Assembly (NCBI GenBank): GCA_948470475.1
Contig: OX419343.1
Span: 23,622,569 to 23,686,568, forward strand
Source: Galaxea fascicularis
Lineage: Eukaryota; Cnidaria; Anthozoa; Scleractinia; Euphylliidae
Length of the DNA: 64,000 nt
Reading direction: 5' to 3'
Part shown: piece by piece, positions 28,301 to 38,579 of the stretch
How the letters are laid out: each line of letters starts with the position of its first letter
Numbering within the stretch: the stretch's first letter is position 1
Made by a program: the position numbers and the translations under genes
The notes under the pieces: model-generated
Told to the model about the DNA's origin: nothing
The model's input: only the letters and a program-made list of their open reading frames with translations
Databases searched by the model: none

Positions 28301-31300
28301 GAGTCTCATTTAGGCGAGGGTTCAAATAAACTGCTGATGTATATGTGGTGTATTAACCCTTTAAATTGCTACATCAAAATTTAAATTGTTATTTGACTGT
28401 GGTCCCCTAAATAATTGCGATAGGACGATCCTGTGTTTAATTCTCGCGCGGGTTCTATGAGAAAACAAAAACAAGCTTTGAAAAAAAAAAAAAAAAAAAA
28501 AAAAAACTCAGCCGGTAGCGGTACCTCCGTGTTTGGAGCGCTGTACCCTGACGATTAACCCCGAGATTTCGGCCCGGGGATCGCTTATACCAACTGAGCC
28601 CAGCACCCCGCACACCCGAGTGAATATTCTGTCATCCCATGACAGCCAGTGAGGGAGAGATGTGTCGGCCCCTAAACCATTCGTGACAATCCCACTCCAA
28701 ACGCGCAGCAAAGTACCGGTCCTACCTATCAAACTATGGATGAAAAATTTCTATTTAAACCTTATGTGATTTTTAGTCATTTTGTCATCCATGTGGTGTG
28801 CATTGACTACGTGCGCATGCGTATTGCCATTTTAACTATTCTAAACGGAATAGGGAAGCTGATGCATGCTCATGCATGCTTAATAGGCAATTTTGGCGTG
28901 TTCTGCTTCGTAAGTAATGGGGTGGCTACAATATTTTGCCAGTAAAACTGGATGACTCGACGCTTATGCAAAACATAGATGAAACAAGACAGTTGGCGGA
29001 CTTGTTGCATGGCGACTTTACCAAGGAGTTACGTACCCAGAAATCATCTCGTGCGTCAACGCGGAAATTTTGGACCAGCGGCACAAGCTGCCGTAAAATA
29101 GCTTATGTTCGGTCTGCTGAAAGAGTAAATAGGTACTGAAATGGGGAAGAGAACTGAAAGACCTTGAACCGAGCTTTGCTGGAAATACAGACCACGGACT
29201 CTAGGAGACTATTGTGCATTGGAAACGCCAAGACAAAACTGGGTCTTTGTGGTGTTGTCCGAGGGCGCGCGTTCAAAGCAAAGACTTTTAGTTTGGTAGC
29301 GGAAAAAACGGTCATTTTCAGTGCTGAAAATCGAGAGCTCTGCTGAATTGATTGGATGCTAAAGTTAACTTCGAACAACACGCTAAGCATTTGACAGTAA
29401 CAGCGCGGTGCATTTCAACTTTTACTACAATTCTTCAAGCAGTAACGGTGCCGCATCATTACAGTATATGGGTCCCTGGCGACCCGGCAGCCATTGCAGT
29501 GGAGTCTCATTTAGGCGAGGGTTCAAATAAACTGCTGATGTATATGTGGTGTATTAACCCTTTAAATTGCTACATCAAAATTTAAATTGTTATTTGACTG
29601 TGGTCCCCTAAATAATTGCGATAGGACGATCCTGTGTTTAATTCTCGCGCGGGTTCTATGAGAAAACAAAAACAAGCTTTGAAAAAAAAAAAAAAAAAAA
29701 AAAAAAACTCAGCCGGTAGCGGTACCTCCGTGTTTGGAGCGCTGTACCCTGACGATTAACCCCGAGATTTCGGCCCGGGGATCGCTTATACCAACTGAGC
29801 CCAGCACCCCGCACACCCGAGTGAATATTCTGTCATCCCATGACAGCCAGTGAGGGAGAGATGTGTCGGCCCCTAAACCATTCGTGACAATCCCACTCCA
29901 AACGCGCAGCAAAGTACCGGTCCTACCTATCAAACTATGGATGAAAAATTTCTATTTAAACCTTATGTGATTTTTAGTCATTTTGTCATCCATGTGGTGT
30001 GCATTGACTACGTGCGCATGCGTATTGCCATTTTAACTATTCTAAACGGAATAGGGAAGCTGATGCATGCTCATGCATGCTTAATAGGCAATTTTGGCGT
30101 GTTCTGCTTCGTAAGTAATGGGGTGGCTACAATATTTTGCCAGTAAAACTGGATGACTCGACGCTTATGCAAAACATAGATGAAACAAGACAGTTGGCGG
30201 ACTTGTTGCATGGCGACTTTACCAAGGAGTTACGTACCCAGAAATCATCTCGTGCGTCAACGCGGAAATTTTGGACCAGCGGCACAAGCTGCCGTAAAAT
30301 AGCTTATGTTCGGTCTGCTGAAAGAGTAAATAGGTACTGAAATGGGGAAGAGAACTGAAAGACCTTGAACCGAGCTTTGCTGGAAATACAGACCACGGAC
30401 TCTAGGAGACTATTGTGCATTGGAAACGCCAAGACAAAACTGGGTCTTTGTGGTGTTGTCCGAGGGCGCGCGTTCAAAGCAAAGACTTTTAGTTTGGTAG
30501 CGGAAAAAACGGTCATTTTCAGTGCTGAAAATCGAGAGCTCTGCTGAATTGATTGGATGCTAAAGTTAACTTCGAACAACACGCTAAGCATTTGACAGTA
30601 ACAGCGCGGTGCATTTCAACTTTTACTACAATTCTTCAAGCAGTAACGGTGCCGCATCATTACAGTATATGGGTCCCTGGCGACCCGGCAGCCATTGCAG
30701 TGGAGTCTCATTTAGGCGAGGGTTCAAATAAACTGCTGATGTATATGTGGTGTATTAACCCTTTAAATTGCTACATCAAAATTTAAATTGTTATTTGACT
30801 GTGGTCCCCTAAATAATTGCGATAGGACGATCCTGTGTTTAATTCTCGCGCGGGTTCTATGAGAAAACAAAAACAAGCTTTGAAAAAAAAAAAAAAAAAA
30901 AAAAAAAACTCAGCCGGTAGCGGTACCTCCGTGTTTGGAGCGCTGTACCCTGACGATTAACCCCGAGATTTCGGCCCGGGGATCGCTTATACCAACTGAG
31001 CCCAGCACCCCGCACACCCGAGTGAATATTCTGTCATCCCATGACAGCCAGTGAGGGAGAGATGTGTCGGCCCCTAAACCATTCGTGACAATCCCACTCC
31101 AAACGCGCAGCAAAGTACCGGTCCTACCTATCAAACTATGGATGAAAAATTTCTATTTAAACCTTATGTGATTTTTAGTCATTTTGTCATCCATGTGGTG
31201 TGCATTGACTACGTGCGCATGCGTATTGCCATTTTAACTATTCTAAACGGAATAGGGAAGCTGATGCATGCTCATGCATGCTTAATAGGCAATTTTGGCG

Positions 31301-34006
31301 TGTTCTGCTTCGTAAGTAATGGGGTGGCTACAATATTTTGCCAGTAAAACTGGATGACTCGACGCTTATGCAAAACATAGATGAAACAAGACAGTTGGCG
31401 GACTTGTTGCATGGCGACTTTACCAAGGAGTTACGTACCCAGAAATCATCTCGTGCGTCAACGCGGAAATTTTGGACCAGCGGCACAAGCTGCCGTAAAA
31501 TAGCTTATGTTCGGTCTGCTGAAAGAGTAAATAGGTACTGAAATGGGGAAGAGAACTGAAAGACCTTGAACCGAGCTTTGCTGGAAATACAGACCACGGA
31601 CTCTAGGAGACTATTGTGCATTGGAAACGCCAAGACAAAACTGGGTCTTTGTGGTGTTGTCCGAGGGCGCGCGTTCAAAGCAAAGACTTTTAGTTTGGTA
31701 GCGGAAAAAACGGTCATTTTCAGTGCTGAAAATCGAGAGCTCTGCTGAATTGATTGGATGCTAAAGTTAACTTCGAACAACACGCTAAGCATTTGACAGT
31801 AACAGCGCGGTGCATTTCAACTTTTACTACAATTCTTCAAGCAGTAACGGTGCCGCATCATTACAGTATATGGGTCCCTGGCGACCCGGCAGCCATTGCA
31901 GTGGAGTCTCATTTAGGCGAGGGTTCAAATAAACTGCTGATGTATATGTGGTGTATTAACCCTTTAAATTGCTACATCAAAATTTAAATTGTTATTTGAC
32001 TGTGGTCCCCTAAATAATTGCGATAGGACGATCCTGTGTTTAATTCTCGCGCGGGTTCTATGAGAAAACAAAAACAAGCTTTGAAAAAAAAAAAAAAAAA
32101 AAAAAAAAACTCAGCCGGTAGCGGTACCTCCGTGTTTGGAGCGCTGTACCCTGACGATTAACCCCGAGATTTCGGCCCGGGGATCGCTTATACCAACTGA
32201 GCCCAGCACCCCGCACACCCGAGTGAATATTCTGTCATCCCATGACAGCCAGTGAGGGAGAGATGTGTCGGCCCCTAAACCATTCGTGACAATCCCACTC
32301 CAAACGCGCAGCAAAGTACCGGTCCTACCTATCAAACTATGGATGAAAAATTTCTATTTAAACCTTATGTGATTTTTAGTCATTTTGTCATCCATGTGGT
32401 GTGCATTGACTACGTGCGCATGCGTATTGCCATTTTAACTATTCTAAACGGAATAGGGAAGCTGATGCATGCTCATGCATGCTTAATAGGCAATTTTGGC
32501 GTGTTCTGCTTCGTAAGTAATGGGGTGGCTACAATATTTTGCCAGTAAAACTGGATGACTCGACGCTTATGCAAAACATAGATGAAACAAGACAGTTGGC
32601 GGACTTGTTGCATGGCGACTTTACCAAGGAGTTACGTACCCAGAAATCATCTCGTGCGTCAACGCGGAAATTTTGGACCAGCGGCACAAGCTGCCGTAAA
32701 ATAGCTTATGTTCGGTCTGCTGAAAGAGTAAATAGGTACTGAAATGGGGAAGAGAACTGAAAGACCTTGAACCGAGCTTTGCTGGAAATACAGACCACGG
32801 ACTCTAGGAGACTATTGTGCATTGGAAACGCCAAGACAAAACTGGGTCTTTGTGGTGTTGTCCGAGGGCGCGCGTTCAAAGCAAAGACTTTTAGTTTGGT
32901 AGCGGAAAAAACGGTCATTTTCAGTGCTGAAAATCGAGAGCTCTGCTGAATTGATTGGATGCTAAAGTTAACTTCGAACAACACGCTAAGCATTTGACAG
33001 TAACAGCGCGGTGCATTTCAACTTTTACTACAATTCTTCAAGCAGTAACGGTGCCGCATCATTACAGTATATGGGTCCCTGGCGACCCGGCAGCCATTGC
33101 AGTGGAGTCTCATTTAGGCGAGGGTTCAAATAAACTGCTGATGTATATGTGGTGTATTAACCCTTTAAATTGCTACATCAAAATTTAAATTGTTATTTGA
33201 CTGTGGTCCCCTAAATAATTGCGATAGGACGATCCTGTGTTTAATTCTCGCGCGGGTTCTATGAGAAAACAAAAACAAGCTTTGAAAAAAAAAAAAAAAA
33301 AAAAAAAAAACTCAGCCGGTAGCGGTACCTCCGTGTTTGGAGCGCTGTACCCTGACGATTAACCCCGAGATTTCGGCCCGGGGATCGCTTATACCAACTG
33401 AGCCCAGCACCCCGCACACCCGAGTGAATATTCTGTCATCCCATGACAGCCAGTGAGGGAGAGATGTGTCGGCCCCTAAACCATTCGTGACAATCCCACT
33501 CCAAACGCGCAGCAAAGTACCGGTCCTACCTATCAAACTATGGATGAAAAATTTCTATTTAAACCTTATGTGATTTTTAGTCATTTTGTCATCCATGTGG
33601 TGTGCATTGACTACGTGCGCATGCGTATTGCCATTTTAACTATTCTAAACGGAATAGGGAAGCTGATGCATGCTCATGCATGCTTAATAGGCAATTTTGG
33701 CGTGTTCTGCTTCGTAAGTAATGGGGTGGCTACAATATTTTGCCAGTAAAACTGGATGACTCGACGCTTATGCAAAACATAGATGAAACAAGACAGTTGG
33801 CGGACTTGTTGCATGGCGACTTTACCAAGGAGTTACGTACCCAGAAATCATCTCGTGCGTCAACGCGGAAATTTTGGACCAGCGGCACAAGCTGCCGTAA
33901 AATAGCTTATGTTCGGTCTGCTGAAAGAGTAAATAGGTACTGAAATGGGGAAGAGAACTGAAAGACCTTGAACCGAGCTTTGCTGGAAATACAGACCACG
34001 GACTCT

Positions 34007-34024
34007 GTATTGGTGGCTACAATA
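34007..34024. other. Right junction of the satellite array
   Basis: The match to the monomer breaks after GACTCT at 34001-34006, where other copies continue AGGAGACT. The first flanking bases include GGTGGCTACAATA at 34012-34024, a 13-base string also found in the monomer (copy 1: 97-109). It lies about 250 bp earlier in the monomer than the break point. This may be a template-switch or deletion scar, or microhomology at the insertion boundary. Confidence 0.6.
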
Positions 34025-35832
34025 CAATGAATCTGAAAATTATAATTTAAGGGGGTCTTTTACACTAGACCACCTTGTTCTTCAAAATCAAACCTAACGA
34101 GAAGAATCCACCATTATGCAATGAATTACCATGAATGATGACAAACACAATTATGTTTGAGTCTCTTGTTGCCTTGGAAACCGGGCAAGCTTTTGTAAGC
34201 TCTTTTAAAAAGTGTGTTTTGCAAACACAAATGAGCAACAACACAAGAATCACTATGGCAAGAAACATTTTTTTTACAGATTATGTGTAAAGTGATTAAG
34301 GTATTGAATCTAAACTGGTGGATTGACTTTGATGATTTGCAGAGAGATAAAAATCTTGAAACTTTCACTTTGGCTATGCCTAGTATCAACGTTTTGCATG
34401 CTTTGCAATAACAATTCAACAGATTAGCTTTATTTTGGTTGATTACCTAGAAGATTTATCAGTCTCCAGCTTCAGCCCCAGAAATCTGGTAAAAGTAAAA
34501 TAATGGAAAGAAAATAATGTTTGCCATTTACAAATTCCATGCAAGTTTCAAAGCTTAAAACTGTATAGGGTCAAGAAAAAAATTGCTGGAGCAGGGTTTT
34601 GCCATCTTTTCCAGAAATTCAAGTGCAAAAGTGTTTGTCACATGTGAAAACAAGGGGAAAAATAAAAGGTATGTCAATGTGCATTTCTCCAGCAAAGCAA
34701 CAGAATAGAAATTGCATGAAAACAACACTAGCTCCAAAACAGAGCAAGAATTAAATGGAAATCTTACCTCGCAAATGAGCAGTCTGAACAAATCTTTCTT
34801 CAACTCAATCTTTTATTCACAGTGTGAACATTGCAAAACAACTCTTCTACTTCCAACTTAAATAGGAAGTTTGGAAAGATCGAAATAACAAACAAGTGCA
34901 AAATTAGCTCCCTTTTTATCAGCAACCTCAACCAAGCAGCCAAGCAGCAAGAATCTGACCCCATTGCATCCTGGGAAATTCGGCATATCTTTGAGCGGGA
35001 AAGTCTCTCTCCAAACAATTTGCCATTTTCTTATAAGTCTCTGACCAGGCTTGAATCTTGCACCAACAGTTGTCTAGGCACTTTCAACTTCCTATGAAAC
35101 TTCCCCAAATGCAGATTGAAGCCTGGTGAGACAAGGCTCATTTGCTTTACGGCCCCTTGTCCATGAACGACAAACTGCCAGTAGCCCGTAACGAGCATTT
35201 GAACAAAGTTTGTCACATTCACAGTGCCAATAAACAGTTCTTTGAAATTGGCAAGGTTTAAGCCTTCTCAGCCCTTAATGATGAGCTCCAGCACCAGCAA
35301 ATGACCCAAAACGACAAAAAAAGACAATTTGCGCTCACTTTCAAGGTAATTCTGCAAACAATCTCGCCGATCAGAAAGGAATTCAAATGAACTGAGTGTG
35401 GTCACGTGACCACCTGCCACGTGACAATGTGCATGCATACTATCCCCAGTCCCTCCGTCAAAACCCTTGGAGAAACAAGAGTGACTTCTTCCAAAATAGA
35501 CTTGTTCAAAGAAACAGTTGAAGCATATCGTTCGTCTTATTCGCAACCGTTTTTTGGGTTGTCACGCAACGCTACCCCCAAAGGAGCATTGGGGGAGGAC
35601 TGGGTACATCGGAAATGAAGATTGTGTTGGTCCTAGTTCCCGCGTTAACAGCCAACAAATGGCGACGGGCAACTTACAGATACGAAAGGAGGAATAGCCG
35701 CCCGCTAGGAAAAAACCCTCTCAAATTGCTGGATATCGGAACCTAAAGCAAACCACAAGCAAATACAAGAGAAGGCGGGTAAGTGACCTAGAAAAAGTCC
35801 CGAGTTTCATGATCCCATCGATCATTTCCAGG
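34025..35832. other. Single-copy flank, no confident gene
   Basis: Only short open frames are present, with no recognisable domain, no convincing splice chain and no clear repeat termini. Minus-strand frames near 34126-34419, 34800-35018 and 35031-35222 read as low-complexity or unassignable peptides. A small ATG frame at about 35659 (MATGNLQIRKEE) stops after 12 codons. The stretch may contain promoter sequence or old transposon debris. Confidence 0.5.
35401..35425. promoter_or_regulatory. Paired CACGTG E-boxes
   Basis: Two palindromic CACGTG hexamers lie at 35403-35408 and 35418-35423, 15 bp apart. CACGTG is the core of USF/MYC-family and circadian bHLH sites. No gene start is assigned nearby, so function is speculative. 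Confidence 0.3.
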
Positions 35833-35835
35833 TTA

Positions 35836-36133
35836 TGCACCTATCAGTGTCAAGCCCGAGGGGGGGGGGGGATCGGGCATAGGGTGGGGATTTTGACATT
35901 TTCGGAAAAAAATTTATCAAAATCCCCACCCCCGGGCAAAAAGTAATTGTCAAAAGTATCAAAATCCCCTTCAGTCCTTGTTGCACACAAGAGGAAAGCA
36001 ATAAAATTCCCCACCTTGGGGCCATGATGTCCGATCAAAATCCCTACCCTGGGGATATACGTGACAGTCAAATTCCCGTGGGTTGCGCGACCCCCCCCCC
36101 CCCCCCTACTCGGGCTTGACACTGATAGGTGCA
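35836..36133. mobile_element. PIF/Harbinger-type MITE with G-run/C-run ends
   Basis: Terminal inverted repeats begin TGCACCTATCAGTGTCAAGC at 35836 and end with the reverse complement at 36133. They are flanked by the direct repeat TTA at 35833-35835 and 36134-36136, the target duplication typical of PIF/Harbinger elements. Inside each end is a homopolymer, G12 at 35860-35871 and C16 at 36091-36106. The interior repeats phrases like AAAATCCCCACC. There is no transposase frame, so the element is non-autonomous. Confidence 0.8.
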
Positions 36134-36195
36134 TTAGTATCTAAGACCCAGATCAAACGCCGTACGTCACATGAGCCGAACATAATTATAGTTTA

Positions 36196-36427
36196 AGGCC
36201 CTGGCAAACGAGAACACATCGTTGCGGACACATTGTTGCTCATGATCGTTTCCATGCTGCGCAAACTGGAAACATTTGTCGCGGACACAAAATGTTTCTG
36301 GAAAAACAGAAACATTTTTTGTGTCCCGGACACACAATTTGTGTCCGATACAAATTATGTTGCGCGCGCGAGTAAACGGGGAAACATTTGTGTCGGCAAC
36401 AATGTATCCTCGTTTGCTGGGGCCTTT
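36196..36427. mobile_element. MITE with GGCCCTGGCAAACGAG ends
   Basis: The left end reads AAGGCCCTGGCAAACGAG from about 36195, and the right end is its near reverse complement CTCGTTTGCTGGGGCCTTTA at about 36409-36428. The interior is built of variants of GCGGACACA and TTGTTGC on both strands and can fold extensively. Relatives occur at 38311-38420 and 44745-44826, which establishes it as a dispersed family. It has no coding capacity. Confidence 0.75.
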
Positions 36428-36626
36428 AGGTCGACCCAAATTAGTTTAGTTCGCCTGTTGAGTCAAACGCCGAATTTAAATAAGCCAAACTTAACTAGAT
36501 CATGAAAATAAACCGATAGAGGTTGACTTATACCGCAGTTCACATATGATTTCTTTCATATGCATCATTCACTTAACATATCTTTCACGGGAACATATGA
36601 ACCCAAAATTGACCTGCTCCCAACGT

Positions 36627-36790
36627 CAGTGGCTTCACAGCTCAGTTGGTAGAGCATCGCACCGGAATAGCGAGGTCACGGGTTCAAGCCTCGCTGAAGT
36701 CCTGAATTTTTTTCAGGGTTCTTTACGCAATTGTAAAAATTGCGATCACAACTGCGACAATCATTCTTCATTTGATCATACTGATTAACA
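36627..36790 (+). mobile_element. tRNA-derived SINE
   Basis: The head from about 36628 contains box A-like AGCTCAGTTGGTAGAGCAT and box B-like GGTTCAAGCC, with acceptor-like arms GGCTTCA and TGAAGTC. It is followed by a non-tRNA body starting CCTGAATTTTTTTCAGG, itself a small hairpin, and running to about 36785. The anticodon stem has a mismatch and the loop lacks the normal T33, so this is not a working tRNA. From memory this head-plus-body family is common in coral genomes. Confidence 0.75.
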
Positions 36791-37107
36791 TGATTATGCA
36801 TTTGGTTCGGTTCATGTTGAAGATCGGCGTTTGACCCAAACTCTATCCTCAGCCGTTTTTAACACCTGGCCAGCACCGAAGAACACCTCAGCCCATCCAA
36901 ATGAAATCAGTCGAACTTAATTGGGTCAAACGCCGTACTTCACATGAACTTAATGACTGAGTTTAGTTCGGCCCATAAGAAGTACGGCGTTTCACCTTGG
37001 CCCAAGTGTTAGAGCCAACACAATACTTTTCACTGTCAGATTACCTACAAGCAAGTATAACGCTGCAATGCATGCAACAAGCGCTGAGCTATATCACAAC
37101 ATATTAT

Positions 37108-37147
37108 TTAGGGTTAGGGTTAGCGTTAGGTTTTGGGTTTTGGGTTA
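37108..37147 (+). repeat. Short interstitial telomere-like tract
   Basis: TTAGGGTTAGGGTTAGCGTTAGG is followed by TTTTGGG variants, giving two perfect TTAGGG units and several degenerate ones. TTAGGG is the cnidarian telomere unit. The tract is far too short to be a telomere and probably reflects break repair or chance. Confidence 0.6.
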
Positions 37148-38310
37148 GTGATTCCCGAAAGTTTTTAAAGTGGTTGTGATAGAAACTTTTTTAGCTTTTT
37201 CGATAGCGCATGTTTTTTAATTTGCATAAACTAAAATCTTGAATAACTCTGCATCCAAGATTGCTATTACAATAACATAAGCACTATTCTTCATTATTTT
37301 GAAGGTTTTATCGAACTAGCTAATGAACATTGTTGTGTCATATGCACTTAAAAAAATGTTTTTTTAATTTTTTGGGATTGTGTTGTAGATATGTTGCTTA
37401 CAAAATAAGTTGCTTAAAATTTGCTAGTATGTTAGAGGATGGCTTTTTAACCTTGGTGTCATGTTGCTTATGCCATGCTATCTTTTTTGTTGTATGTTAG
37501 CATGGATGAGTCTTTAACAGTTATTTTAACACTCCACTTTGCTATTCGTTAAACTTGTTTCTTGGCAAATTTAAGACCTACTTAGCTTTAATGGAATTGG
37601 TGTTACTTACAAGATCTTGTCTAATGCATTTGATAAGCTGTTAAGAGACATCTCGTGATTATCTTACCACTTTATTTTTGCCATTTTTTTTTCAATTGGT
37701 ATACTGTCTGCAATGACCAGATTGTTTTGAAGCTCTTTGAGAAGCTGGGCAATGGTAGCATTAGTATATAATCCAAAGTGCTTCTTATTCAGTTCCTGGA
37801 TAAAGGCTGCATTTGGCATGGGTTCAGTTTTTGCACTTTTACTAGGCAGCATAATCATGAGGCTTTGAATGCATTAACTGACTCGTGAAATTCCACACTT
37901 AGTTCTGAGAAAAAGTTGTCTAAATTTGGGAAAGTTGCTTGATACCAGTAAAGTTGCCCTTTTCCAAGCGTCTTTTTGACAGCCTTTTGGTTAGGGTTTT
38001 GTATCCCATGACCTGTGACCTTTGTTTTGTCTTGCTGTAATAGGAATGGGATTAGTGGACATAAAAGCATTGGAAATACGGAGGGTGCTAGTCTCCACCT
38101 GTTTTCTTTTCGCTTTCTTGCCCTCTTTCAGCCGTTCCCATGAACGCCTGACACGCGTACTTAAACACTGCCTTGCTGGTGTTTCTTGCCACGTTCTGAC
38201 TGTTAAATTTAAGACCTCAACAACTCCTAGTATCACACCCAACATGCTGGACCCACAATGTTGAGTGTTGTCAGCTTTAAGGTGAATTTCAACTGTCAAC
38301 TTTCAACTTT
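37148..38310. other. No confident gene; weak minus-strand coding trace
   Basis: AT-rich from 37150 to 37660. On the minus strand between 38299 and 37664, three short frames abut or overlap (38299-37991, 38070-37855, 37858-37664). They could be one decayed reading frame with two frameshifts, or exons of an unrecognised gene. The peptide is basic (for example RRSWERLKEGKKAKRK) but matches no family I know. I do not call a gene. Confidence 0.35.
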
Positions 38311-38420
38311 AAGGCCCTGGCAAACGAGAACACATTGTTGCAGACACATTGTTGCCGACACAAAGTTTCTCCGTTTGCTCGCGCACCCAACATTTGTTGC
38401 GGACACAAATTTTGTGTGTT
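38311..38420. mobile_element. Half-copy of the GGCCCTGGCAAACGAG MITE family
   Basis: It starts AAGGCCCTGGCAAACGAGAA at 38311 and continues with the same GACACATTGTTGC and GCGGACACAAATTT phrases as the copy at 36196-36427. The matching right terminus is absent, so the copy is truncated at about 38420. Confidence 0.6.
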
Positions 38421-38579
38421 ATTCCGAAGTACTGAAGTCTTCTGTCTGTCCAGCGTCCTCAGGCTCCACGCATAGTCACTGAAATCCCTATACACAAAGT
38501 CTAAAACTTCATTTCGACAAAGGTTTTCCTTTACGTACCGAGTAAGGCCTTTTTAACCACCGTCGGGTCCTCCTCCAAT

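Larger units (their letters stand above)
1..34006. repeat. Satellite array, about 28.3 copies of a 1201-bp monomer
   Basis: Direct reading shows the same sequence recurring head to tail. Using the base at 109 as phase zero, copies begin at 109, 1310, 2512, 3714, 4915, 6117, 7319, 8520, 9721, then every 1201 bp to 20530, then 21730, and every 1201 bp to 33740. Spacing is 1200-1202 bp; nearly all of the variation is the length of one A-run. The few substitutions I could see are T for C at 743 and 4348, G for A at 1307 and 6114, and A for G at 19609. The array begins before the window and stops at 34006 inside a monomer. All open frames are under 100 codons, occur on both strands and overlap each other, so I treat the array as non-coding. 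Near-identity implies recent amplification or strong homogenisation; an assembly effect is possible. Confidence 0.97.
36137..37000. mobile_element. Nested repeat cluster with TCAAACGCCG inverted ends
   Basis: The phrase TCAAACGCCGTAC or close variants occurs near 36152, 36464 and 36927, and in inverse orientation near 36821 and 36981. It is associated with a CACATGAGCCGAAC-like neighbour. The outermost copies at about 36145 and 36995 face each other as inverted repeats. Two other elements (36196-36427 and 36627-36790) sit inside. The picture is an old inverted-repeat element or tandem pair of them, later invaded; the exact borders are uncertain. Confidence 0.55.

Noticed and set aside
109..33943. 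Repeated short open frames in every monomer (67, 95, 60, 77, 74 and 69 codons)
   Set aside because: They are identical because the DNA is identical, lie on both strands, overlap, and often lack a real ATG start. No family is recognisable. Conservation across copies of a homogenised satellite is not evidence of coding.
1..34006. The array as a 5S rRNA, histone, snRNA or rDNA cluster
   Set aside because: I looked for the conserved cores of 5S, U1, U2, U4, U5, U6 and the histone 3' stem-loop in the monomer and found none.
36627..36700. A functional tRNA gene
   Set aside because: Boxes A and B are good, but the anticodon stem is mismatched, the loop lacks T33, and a SINE body follows directly.
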